Of a DNA stretch of 64,000 nt, positions 53,957 to 62,352 are shown piece after piece. Made by a program: the position numbers and the translations under genes. The DNA is from Arcticibacter svalbardensis MN12-7. GTDB taxonomy: Bacteria; Bacteroidota; Bacteroidia; Sphingobacteriales; Sphingobacteriaceae. How positions within the stretch are numbered: the stretch's first letter is position 1; each line of letters starts with the position of its first letter. Below the pieces are notes generated by a model that saw only the letters and a program-made list of their open reading frames with translations, was not told where the DNA came from and made no database searches. The DNA lies in assembly GCF_000403135.1 (NCBI RefSeq), contig NZ_AQPN01000020.1, positions 1 through 64,000 on the forward strand. Direction: 5' to 3'.

Positions 53957-56221
53957 ATGCAAAAAGTATTTAGGATAGCTCGGTTAGAATTGAGTTTGTT
54001 GTTTTATTCGCCAATCGCCTGGTTGGTTCTTATTATATTCACCATTCAAAGCGGGTTTACATTCACTGATATGTTGTACAGTCAGGAAACATCCCAGCAG
54101 TTGGAACGCCCATTGAATGTTTTAACAAGGGTTCTTTTTTCCGGAGATACAGGAATGTTCAAAGCAGTGCAAGATTCGCTGTATCTGTATATCCCTTTGC
54201 TGACGATGGGATTAATGAGCCGGGAAACCAGTAGTGGCTCGATAAAGCTATTGCTATCCTCCCCCGTCAGACTGCGCCAAATTGTATTTGGGAAATTCTT
54301 TGCCATGATGATCTATTCCCTGCTCCTGGTCGCAATCTTATTTTGCTATTTGATTGCAGCCTATATATCGGTAGAGAACTTAGATGTAAAATTTGTACTG
54401 GGTGGAATCTTGGGGTTGTATTTACTGGTGTGTGCTTATTCTGCTATTGGGCTGTTCATGTCAAGCCTGACATCTTACCAGGTAGTAGCGGCGATCAGTA
54501 CACTTGCTGTGTTAGCAGCACTTAATTTCATCGGAGAAGTTGGCCAGGGCTACGACATTATCCGCGATATCACGTATTGGATTTCCATCTCCGGCAGAAC
54601 AGAGACTATAATCAACGGATTAATAACAAGCAGGGATATTATCTATTTTATATTGATCATAGTACTGTTCCTTTTATTAACGGTTATGAAGTTGAATAAC
54701 GGCAGGGAGCACCGAAGTTCGGCAGCAAAATCTCTTCGGTATTTCGTTTTGGCTTTTGCTATTATAGTTATAGGTTATGTTAGCTCATTACCGGCATTTA
54801 TGGGCTATTACGATACCACGCGTATTAAAGACCAAACCTTTTCAACAAATAGCCAGGAGGTATTAAAAAGAATAAATAAGCCGGTCAGCATTACAACCTA
54901 TGTAAATGTAATTGATTATAGAGCTCTATATGGAGCACCAAAAAACCGGATTGCAGACATTAGTCAGTTTGAAAATTTTCAACGCTTTCTTCCTGAGTTG
55001 AAAATGGATTACGTTTATTATTATGACACCCTTATGTATCGTGACGATACCACTAAGACACTGATTGAAAAGGCAAAAAATAAGGCTGAAGCGAATGGTT
55101 TCAATTTTCAAAAGGTATTAGATCCGGCTCAGATAAAAAGAAAGATTAATTTAATTCCCGAGGAGAATCATCTGGTCAGAATGCTCAGTTACAATGGAAA
55201 GCAAACACCGCTAAGAATGTATGATGATATGTTCGTTTATCCAAAAGAAGCAGAGATTATTGCTGCATTAAAACGTCTGCTGGATGGCCCAGGCCTAGTT
55301 GGCGTTTTAAAAGGCAATAATGAACGGAGTACAGACAAGAATGATGATAAGTCTTATAAAGCGATAACCAAAGGTTTAGGAACAAGAGGTTCTTTAACCA
55401 ATAATGGATTTGAAATTCTTGATGTGTCGCTGCAAAACACGAATGATATTCCAACAGATCTTGTTGTACTGATTATAGCAGATCCCAAAAGTGAATATAG
55501 CCCTGATGAAATTCAGAAAATTCAAAAATACGTAGACTCCGGAGGAAACCTGATTATTGCTGGTGAGCCGGGAAGACAGGGAATTCTAAATCCCATCATT
55601 CAACCCCTGGGTATTTCGTTTATAAACGGAACCCTATTACAGGAAAGTGACAATTTTGATCTCGATCTGATCCAGGCTTCTTTTACCGAAGGCGCAAAAC
55701 AATTAGGTCTAAGTTTCTATGATAAAGCTGTTGTTACTTTTCCAGGTGCTACGGGTTTAAGCTTAAGTGAAAAAAGCAATTTCAAAATGAGACCTCTTTT
55801 AATAGCCGGTAACAATAAAACATGGATTAAAAATGGAGATTTTGATCTGTCTACACAAAAAGTTGCCTTTAATCCGAAAATGGAGAAAAAGGAAAATGTT
55901 CCAGTAGCTGTGGCTTTAAGCAGAAAATTGAAAAACAAAGAACAGAAAATCCTGATCACCTCGGATGCAGACTTTATGAGTAATGTGGAGTTGAACCGCT
56001 TTAATCTCAATACAGTAAACTCATCTTTTGTTATCCGGATGTTCAAATGGTTTAGCAACGGAGAATATCCAGTCAGTATAAATAAAGAGCCGGCAATTGA
56101 TAAAAAAATAGTGGTGTCCAGAGCTGAAATTAATTGGCTAAAGGTAATCTTCTTTGCTATTATCCCAGGGCTAATCGGTGTTTTTGGTGCTGTTACATTA
56201 ATCATTAGAAAAGGAAAATAA
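53957..56221 (+). CDS. GldF-GldG-type fusion: ABC permease plus GldG-like domain (copy 2)
   Basis: A 754-residue paralog of the fusion at 50728-52998 with the same domain order and near-identical key stretches (LELSLLFYSPIAWL; YIPLLTMGLMSRE; SSGSIKLLLSSP; SLTSYQVVAAISTLAV; IADPKSEYSPDEIQKIQKYV; DADFMSNVELNRFN). It clearly arose by duplication and has since diverged, for example in the extracytoplasmic loops. It follows the ATPase gene by 11 bases and precedes the M16 peptidase gene by 9, so all four are one transcript. Confidence 0.92.
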   Translation: MQKVFRIARLELSLLFYSPIAWLVLIIFTIQSGFTFTDMLYSQETSQQLERPLNVLTRVLFSGDTGMFKAVQDSLYLYIPLLTMGLMSRETSSGSIKLLLSSPVRLRQIVFGKFFAMMIYSLLLVAILFCYLIAAYISVENLDVKFVLGGILGLYLLVCAYSAIGLFMSSLTSYQVVAAISTLAVLAALNFIGEVGQGYDIIRDITYWISISGRTETIINGLITSRDIIYFILIIVLFLLLTVMKLNNGREHRSSAAKSLRYFVLAFAIIVIGYVSSLPAFMGYYDTTRIKDQTFSTNSQEVLKRINKPVSITTYVNVIDYRALYGAPKNRIADISQFENFQRFLPELKMDYVYYYDTLMYRDDTTKTLIEKAKNKAEANGFNFQKVLDPAQIKRKINLIPEENHLVRMLSYNGKQTPLRMYDDMFVYPKEAEIIAALKRLLDGPGLVGVLKGNNERSTDKNDDKSYKAITKGLGTRGSLTNNGFEILDVSLQNTNDIPTDLVVLIIADPKSEYSPDEIQKIQKYVDSGGNLIIAGEPGRQGILNPIIQPLGISFINGTLLQESDNFDLDLIQASFTEGAKQLGLSFYDKAVVTFPGATGLSLSEKSNFKMRPLLIAGNNKTWIKNGDFDLSTQKVAFNPKMEKKENVPVAVALSRKLKNKEQKILITSDADFMSNVELNRFNLNTVNSSFVIRMFKWFSNGEYPVSINKEPAIDKKIVVSRAEINWLKVIFFAIIPGLIGVFGAVTLIIRKGK

Positions 56222-56230
56222 ATAAAAAAA

Positions 56231-59071
56231 ATGCTCATAAGAAACGTATTATTATATAGCCTAATTGCTGGATTATTTTTCAGGTCGACCTTGGTTGCAC
56301 AGGAAATCAAGCCTTCTACCCAATCCCTCCAGCTTAAAATCACTCCAGATCAGGCGGAATTGCTTCCCTTGGATCCTGCTGTTAAGACAGGAACCCTTGA
56401 AAATGGATTTCGTTATTTTATTCGCAAAAATATAGAGCCTCAAAAACGCGCTACCTTTTATCTAGCCATGAAAGCCGGGTCCATCTTAGAGAATGAAGAA
56501 GAATTGGGTTTGGCTCATTTTTTAGAACATATGGCCTTCAATGGAACGAAGAACTATCCTAAGAATGAATTAATCAATTATCTGCAGACGAATGGCGTTC
56601 GTTTCGGTGCTGATTTAAATGCCTACACTAGTTTTGACGAAACTGTATATCAGCTTCCAATCCCTACAGATAACCCTGAAATAGTCAAAAATGGAATACA
56701 GATATTGAGGGATTGGAGCCAGAATATCCTGTTGGCAACTGAGGAGATCAATAAAGAGCGAGGGGTAATTATGGAAGAAAAGCGTTTAGGAAAAGGCGCG
56801 GGAGAGCGGATGCAAAGCAAATATTTACCGGTATTGTTCAATCATTCCCGGTATGCTGAACGGCTACCTATTGGGAAGGAAAACATATTATTGAGCTTCA
56901 AACCTGAAACTATCCGCCAATTTTATTCTAAATGGTACCGCCCGGATCTGCAAGCCTTAATTGTTGTTGGCGATATCGATGTAGAAGAAATAGAAAAGTT
57001 AATCATCGCTAAGTTCTCCGACTTAAAAAATCCAAAAGATGCACCGGAAAGGAAGGAATATTCGATTCCTTTGAATGGAAGCAATCAATTTATTTCGGTA
57101 ACTGATAAAGAAAACACATCAACTGTAATACAGGTACTAATGAAACATGACGCTCCTGATTTTAAGACAACTATTGATTTTAGGGAATCACTTAAAAAGG
57201 TCCTTTTTAATAACCTGATGTCGTCAAGAATAAGTGAAATAAGAAAACAAGCAGATCCCCCTTTTTTACAGGGAGGAAGCAGCATTGGCGATTTCATGGC
57301 AGGCCTTGAAGTTGCGTCCGTTGTAGCTTCTGTTAAGCCAGGACAGCTAGAGCGCGGATTTAAGGCTGTTTGGACAGAAACTGAACGAATAAAAAAGTTT
57401 GGTTTTACTCAAACTGAGTTAGACAGAATGAAAAATACGGTCTTAGTTTATCAGGAGTCTTCCTTCAAAGAAAGGGAAAAGACACATTCCAATAACTATG
57501 TAAACGAATATTTAGCACTTTTTTTAAAGGGAAACGCGAGTCCGGGTAAAGAATACGAATATAATTTTTATAAGAATGTTCTGCCTGGAATCATGCTGGA
57601 AGAGGTAAATGCACTTGCAAACAAGTACTTCACAGAATCGAACAGGGATATCCTTGTCATGGCTCCAGAAAGTCAAAAAGACAGCTTACCGGATGAACAA
57701 ACCGTATTAACATGGATTAAAGAAGTAACGTCAACTAAAATACTTGCTTACGATGACGCTGTTTCAGACAAACCGTTAATGGCAAACGAACCCATTCCAG
57801 GCAAGGTCACTTCAGTAAAAGAAATCAAATCCTTAGGAATAAAGGAGCTTACTTTAAGCAATGGAATAAAAGTGGTTTTAAAACCGACCAATTTCAAAAA
57901 TGATGAAATCCTTTTTGGCTCATTTAGTCCTGGAGGAAATTCTTTGTATAGCGATGCGAAATATCAATCGGCTGTTAATGCCGTACCTATTATCGCAAGT
58001 AGTGGCCTTGGTCAGTTTAATTCCAAAGAATTGCCTAAAGTTCTTTCTGGAAAGATGGTTAGTATTTCTCCTTATATCTCTGAACGATATGAAGGCATTA
58101 ACGGGTCAGCTTCTCATGCTGATTTAGAAACTGCAATGAAACTTGTAAATCTATTTTTTACAGAACCACGTGTTGATAGGAATATTTTCGATGGATTAAT
58201 AACGAATTATAAAAGCAGTTTAATAAACCGCAGCAACAGTCCTTCAAGTGTGTTTAGTGACACTGTAAGTGCTATACTTGGAAGTTATCATGTGCGTCGA
58301 ACAGGTCCGAGTATTGAAAAGGCAAATCAGATCTCAATGCCGGAAGCGATGGATATCTATAAAGATCGCTTCGCCGATGCATCAGACTTTATATTCTTTT
58401 TCGTAGGAAGCTTTAAAGTTGATTCAATCCAGCCTTTTTTAGAGAAATATCTGGGTTCTTTACCCTCGATTAACAGACATGAACAATGGCAAGATCTGGG
58501 TATACGAATTCCCAAAGGACGATTCAAAAAAGTAGTCAAAAAGGGATCAGAAGATAAAGCTACTGTACAGCTTGTTTTTAGTGGTGATTATAAATACCGA
58601 GAAAAGGAAAACGTCCATATGGATGCCCTTGAAGAAATACTGAAGATCAGATTAACTGAACGTCTGCGAGAAGACGAAGGCGGCGTTTACACACCAAGCG
58701 CTTCAGTAAGTTATAGCAAAAATCCTTCAAAATACACCATCAGTATTTCCTTTGGATGTGCTCCAGACAATGTAGATAAACTGATTGCCGCTACTCTCGA
58801 TGAAATAGAAAAATTGCAAAAGAATGGTGCTAAGAAGGAAGACCTGATAAAAGTAGTATCGGAATCCAAACGTACCAGAGAAACCAGATCCAAAACTAAT
58901 GGATTTTGGTTAGGTTATTTAAGCGCACAATATCAACTACATGAAGATTTGGATGAATTATTTAGCTATGAAAAACTTTTGGAAAATATAAGTTCTGGTG
59001 ATATCAAAAAGACCTCTATAAGCTACTTATCCATGAAAAACTTTATTCAGTTTATTTTGCTACCAGAATAA
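56231..59071 (+). CDS. M16-family zinc metallopeptidase (PqqL-like)
   Basis: A 946-residue exported peptidase. A signal peptide (to about residue 24) precedes the first M16 domain with the inverted zinc motif HFLEH (His96, Glu99, His100), followed by the distal ligand region ERGVIMEEKRLGKG. Three further M16-type domains follow, the usual layout of the long single-chain clan. Relatives include PqqL of E. coli and FusC of Pectobacterium, which degrade proteins or peptides imported through TonB receptors. It is the last gene of the cluster and is followed by a terminator. Its position makes digestion of the ligand imported by the SusCD pair a reasonable hypothesis. Confidence 0.93.
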   Translation: MLIRNVLLYSLIAGLFFRSTLVAQEIKPSTQSLQLKITPDQAELLPLDPAVKTGTLENGFRYFIRKNIEPQKRATFYLAMKAGSILENEEELGLAHFLEHMAFNGTKNYPKNELINYLQTNGVRFGADLNAYTSFDETVYQLPIPTDNPEIVKNGIQILRDWSQNILLATEEINKERGVIMEEKRLGKGAGERMQSKYLPVLFNHSRYAERLPIGKENILLSFKPETIRQFYSKWYRPDLQALIVVGDIDVEEIEKLIIAKFSDLKNPKDAPERKEYSIPLNGSNQFISVTDKENTSTVIQVLMKHDAPDFKTTIDFRESLKKVLFNNLMSSRISEIRKQADPPFLQGGSSIGDFMAGLEVASVVASVKPGQLERGFKAVWTETERIKKFGFTQTELDRMKNTVLVYQESSFKEREKTHSNNYVNEYLALFLKGNASPGKEYEYNFYKNVLPGIMLEEVNALANKYFTESNRDILVMAPESQKDSLPDEQTVLTWIKEVTSTKILAYDDAVSDKPLMANEPIPGKVTSVKEIKSLGIKELTLSNGIKVVLKPTNFKNDEILFGSFSPGGNSLYSDAKYQSAVNAVPIIASSGLGQFNSKELPKVLSGKMVSISPYISERYEGINGSASHADLETAMKLVNLFFTEPRVDRNIFDGLITNYKSSLINRSNSPSSVFSDTVSAILGSYHVRRTGPSIEKANQISMPEAMDIYKDRFADASDFIFFFVGSFKVDSIQPFLEKYLGSLPSINRHEQWQDLGIRIPKGRFKKVVKKGSEDKATVQLVFSGDYKYREKENVHMDALEEILKIRLTERLREDEGGVYTPSASVSYSKNPSKYTISISFGCAPDNVDKLIAATLDEIEKLQKNGAKKEDLIKVVSESKRTRETRSKTNGFWLGYLSAQYQLHEDLDELFSYEKLLENISSGDIKKTSISYLSMKNFIQFILLPE

Positions 59072-59090
59072 GTATAATAGATTAAAATAT

Positions 59091-59119
59091 AAAAGAGGCT
59101 GTCAACGATAGCCTCTTTT
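59091..59119 (+). terminator. Intrinsic terminator after the M16 peptidase gene
   Basis: AAAAGAGGCT (59091-59100) and AGCCTCTTTT (59110-59119) form a perfect 10-bp stem with a 9-base loop and a T-rich 3' side. It ends the long plus-strand cluster. Confidence 0.88.
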
Positions 59120-59275
59120 ATTATCTGGCTTATCTAAGTTAATTCAACTAGTATTGACGATGATCTCATGAAAAAGAGGTAACGATCGATTAAGGTTTGT
59201 ATCATCTGGTTTACCGTAACTGCTGTAATATGTAATATCGCTAGCAAAGGTGTCGACTGAAGGGTGGCCTTTAAT

Positions 59276-59476
59276 TTAATCTCCTTCTACTAAAATAAAA
59301 ATTTCTTCAACTTTCTTTTCAAAGACGCGTGCAATTTTTAAAGCCAAAATCGTAGATGGAACATATTTATTACTTTCTATAGTATTAATTGTTTGCCTTG
59401 ACACACCAATGCGATAAGCTAGCTCCGCCTGTGTAATGTTTTTTATAGCTCTTTCTACCCGCATGTTATTCTGCAT
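59276..59476 (-). CDS. Small Cro/CI-type HTH regulator
   Basis: A 66-residue XRE-type repressor consisting only of the helix-turn-helix: VERAIKNITQAELAYRIGVS and RQTINTIESNKYVPSTILAL, then a short tail. The start at 59476 gives the N-terminus typical of the family, and overlaps the upstream membrane-protein gene by 11 bases; ATG at 59464 is an alternative. Pairs of such tiny repressors with a small membrane protein are common in Bacteroidota and Firmicutes. It probably regulates its own operon through the repeats at 59938-60010. Confidence 0.9.
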   Translation of the reverse strand: MQNNMRVERAIKNITQAELAYRIGVSRQTINTIESNKYVPSTILALKIARVFEKKVEEIFILVEGD

Positions 59477-59927
59477 CTTCTTCCATTCTAAAGTTCCTTT
59501 GTCTATATAGTATAAATCGGAATCTTACAATAAAGAACAGGAGGATTGTAAACATGTTGTAGATCATTACATTTAGAAAAGCCACGCCATAAATTAAAAT
59601 AACACTTACTGCTAGCAAAATATAGTTAAAGTAGATACTCCATTGTAATGATTCCAGTCTTATCTGTGCAATTTGTTCATCTTCAATTATCTCTTTAGAG
59701 AATCCGATAAACAACAACCCGACTATCATGCCCAGCATTGCTACTTCATCCGTAAAGTTATTATTAAACAATTGTACATTTGAAGATGGGAGTAGTGGAT
59801 TATCAAAACTAAGATAGGTAAATTGAAATTCATTCAACATTATTGCCAGTCCTAAAGCAATTGATGGTATTAAGATGATCCATCCGATGGATCTAAAACG
59901 ATGAGGGAAAAGGTATTTATTTTTCAT
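59466..59927 (-). CDS. Membrane protein paired with an HTH regulator
   Basis: A 153-residue protein with four predicted transmembrane helices (GWIILIPSIALGLAIML; AMLGMIVGLLFIGFS; YFNYILLAVSVILIYG; MFTILLFFIVRFRFIL), joined by a cytoplasmic IIEDEQIAQIRLESLQWSIY segment. The ATG at 59927 gives the common start KNKYLFPHRFRSIGW; a GTG at 59945 is also in frame. Function unknown; the regulator gene overlaps its end, so the two are translated together. Confidence 0.85.
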   Translation of the reverse strand: MKNKYLFPHRFRSIGWIILIPSIALGLAIMLNEFQFTYLSFDNPLLPSSNVQLFNNNFTDEVAMLGMIVGLLFIGFSKEIIEDEQIAQIRLESLQWSIYFNYILLAVSVILIYGVAFLNVMIYNMFTILLFFIVRFRFILYRQRNFRMEEDAE

Positions 59928-59937
59928 GTCAAGTTTA

Positions 59938-60010
59938 TTTGACACAATTATAATTCAAATAATTAAAAAGTCAAACATTCTTTACGTTTAGTACTATTTG
60001 TTTGACAAAT
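59938..60010 (-). promoter_or_regulatory. Three GTCAAA/TTTGAC repeats upstream of the HTH operon
   Basis: TTTGACA (59938-59944), GTCAAAC (59970-59976) and TTTGACAAA (60001-60009, within TTTGTTTGACAAAT) lie about 31 bases apart, three helical turns. They occupy the promoter region of the membrane-protein/HTH pair and are good candidates for the regulator's binding sites. Confidence 0.5.
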
Positions 60011-60141
60011 TTCAATTCCATTGCTAACAACAAAATTCGTATCTGAGAACAGGTTATATATTTCGAAAAAACTTCACCTAAAACCGATGATAGCTCAACT
60101 CAACATTTCATTTAATTTAAAAAGTCCTTGTCGCCAACAGC

Positions 60142-62337
60142 TCACCTTCTGGTATATTTTCCTGACTTTTTAGCTCCTGAAAAAACAGCCAGTCCAGCCT
60201 CCTTCAACTTCTGAAGGTCTTTCTTAACCAGAGCTAAATTCATATTCAAACCAGAGGCCATATCTTGAAGGCCTATTCCGTTATATATTTTCATTAATTC
60301 AAGCTCTTTAAGCAGCCGATCCTTAACCACGGGATCCATTGCTTCAGGAATAAGCTCTTCTATTGTTGCGGGCTTCTTTTGATCTGCTGGTTCCGGTTCA
60401 ATGAGGACTTCTTCTACCAAGTTCAAAATATCCTGCTTAATCATCAGATAATTTTCCTGTATTGACGCACTAGTTACCTTTCTTATCTCTGGCATTTCCT
60501 TATATTGCTTTTCCTCCTTTGCTAAGACAGGATGGTCATTAATGATCTCTGAGTGAAACGCTTTAAGTTTAATTTTTTGTTCCGGATTATCGGCTACCAT
60601 CCCAACGAATTCACCTGAAGACAAAGATGAGATGGTAGAAGGAGGTACAGCAGAATCCAGTTGGGATGAACGACTGACGGATGTATCCGAACTGTTCACA
60701 GAGATACTGTTCCGTTCTTGAATTATTTTACCGAAGCGCTCGGAAAGCTGCTTAGCCGTGTCCCCAGTAACCTGACCACTAATTACATTTCCTGCTATAT
60801 TTAAAATGACTTCGGCTTGCTCTCTTCCGTAATCTTTCTTTAACTGGCTATAGTCCTGGATAGCAAGGGTCGCTGCTACCTTATTGGAGCGGGCAGTAGC
60901 AATCAGGCTGTCCATTCCATTAAAATAAATCGTTGGAAACTCATCAAAGAGAATGCTTGATTTCAATTTACCTTTCTGATTGACCAGCTTGATCATCCGG
61001 GAGATATAAAGCGAAAGCACTGCACCGTATACTTGCTGCTTTTGCGGGTTGTTTCCCATACAGATAATTTTCGGTTTGGCTGGATTATTCAGGTCTAATG
61101 AAAAGTCATTACCAGAAAGCACAAAATACAGTTGAGGGCTGGATAGTCTAGCCATGCTAATCTTGGCGCTTGCCACCTGCCCTTCCAGCTGATCCGTTGC
61201 CTGATTTTTCCATGCTGAGATGAAGGGGTTAATCAGCACCTCTATCTCGGGCTCTGTCTGCAGTACAGGAAAGAGCTTAATATACTCCAATTGCATCAGC
61301 TCAATCACATGTGGAAGCGTGCAATACTTCCCATCCTGATGTTTTCGTAGAAACCAAATTATGGCAGTAACGAAATTGATAGGCGATTCCACAAAGAAGT
61401 CACCCTGCTTTTTGATCCATTCCCTGTTGAGTCCCATCATAATGGTGCGTGAAGCTTCAGTTGCATCCGTGATATCCGACATCGTATCCGGGTCTAGAGG
61501 ATTACAACGGTGTGTATGAGAAAGCCGATCAAAATTAATGACGTAGAATTCAGGCATTACTTCATACTGCTGGGTGTGCAGGTGCAGTGTATTGTAGGCG
61601 ATACGCGAAAGATCATCATATTTAAAGTCATATATAAACATGCTGAAACCTTTCCTGATATGCTGGGTGATCACATGACGAATAACAAAATAAGATTTTC
61701 CTGCTCCCGGTGTACCCAAAACAAGTAAAGCCCGGAAGGGATTAATAATATTGATCCAGCTCTTCCTTTGCTTCCCTTTCAGGTTATACAGTGCAGGAAG
61801 ATTGATCGAATATTCATTTTCCAAAAGCCGTTCTTCCTGGGGGAAGGACTCATTTTGGGTATTGAAAACATCGTTGCTGAGTTTTATTCTTATAAGCCTG
61901 CTAAGATGGGTTCCTCCCGTCAACACCAGAATGTAACCCAAGACAGTAATAGATATATAAATTCCAGCCTGCATATTCAGGCTATTGGATGATATAATCC
62001 TTAAAATCCAATGACTGCAAACAAACAAGACAATGCCAGTTCCTGCGATCCAGAATATACCCGTTATTTTCATCTTTTCATCCTTCTTTCCATTCGCCCC
62101 AATCAGAGAAACCAGTAAAAAAAGCAACACTACCAGCTTTGCTGAGATAACAGACTGAAATATCCCCATCTGGGCTACATGCATAAGCAGCCTATCAAAT
62201 AGCACTTCCGTAAAACCAGCGGCTTGAAAGACATTGTAACAGTACAAATAAAAATGTATGGATAGAATCAACAAACTGAGCAGTCTGGTAAAGTCAATAA
62301 TTTTACGAAGTCCTTGAGTATTTTCCCCGGTTTGCAT
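60142..62337 (-). CDS. mobC: MobC-type coupling protein (VirD4/TraG-like ATPase)
   Basis: A 731-residue type IV coupling protein that connects the relaxosome to the transfer channel. The N-terminal 145 residues contain several membrane helices; the motor domain has Walker A GTPGAGKS (residues 208-215) and Walker B around SILFDEFPTIYFNGMDSLIA. A central QVTGDTAKQLSERFGKIIQE and a C-terminal helical tail (QDMASGLNMNLALVKKDLQK) follow, as in Bacteroidetes MobC proteins. This MobC is unrelated to the small RSF1010 protein of the same name. It follows the relaxase gene by 15 bases. Confidence 0.93.
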   Translation of the reverse strand: MQTGENTQGLRKIIDFTRLLSLLILSIHFYLYCYNVFQAAGFTEVLFDRLLMHVAQMGIFQSVISAKLVVLLFLLVSLIGANGKKDEKMKITGIFWIAGTGIVLFVCSHWILRIISSNSLNMQAGIYISITVLGYILVLTGGTHLSRLIRIKLSNDVFNTQNESFPQEERLLENEYSINLPALYNLKGKQRKSWINIINPFRALLVLGTPGAGKSYFVIRHVITQHIRKGFSMFIYDFKYDDLSRIAYNTLHLHTQQYEVMPEFYVINFDRLSHTHRCNPLDPDTMSDITDATEASRTIMMGLNREWIKKQGDFFVESPINFVTAIIWFLRKHQDGKYCTLPHVIELMQLEYIKLFPVLQTEPEIEVLINPFISAWKNQATDQLEGQVASAKISMARLSSPQLYFVLSGNDFSLDLNNPAKPKIICMGNNPQKQQVYGAVLSLYISRMIKLVNQKGKLKSSILFDEFPTIYFNGMDSLIATARSNKVAATLAIQDYSQLKKDYGREQAEVILNIAGNVISGQVTGDTAKQLSERFGKIIQERNSISVNSSDTSVSRSSQLDSAVPPSTISSLSSGEFVGMVADNPEQKIKLKAFHSEIINDHPVLAKEEKQYKEMPEIRKVTSASIQENYLMIKQDILNLVEEVLIEPEPADQKKPATIEELIPEAMDPVVKDRLLKELELMKIYNGIGLQDMASGLNMNLALVKKDLQKLKEAGLAVFSGAKKSGKYTRR

Positions 62338-62352
62338 AATTCAATTAGATCG

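Noticed and set aside
55717-56343. Minus-strand frame of 208 codons opposite the end of the second fusion permease
   Set aside because: Long, but entirely antisense to the permease and peptidase genes, with composition expected of a reverse frame of membrane helices.
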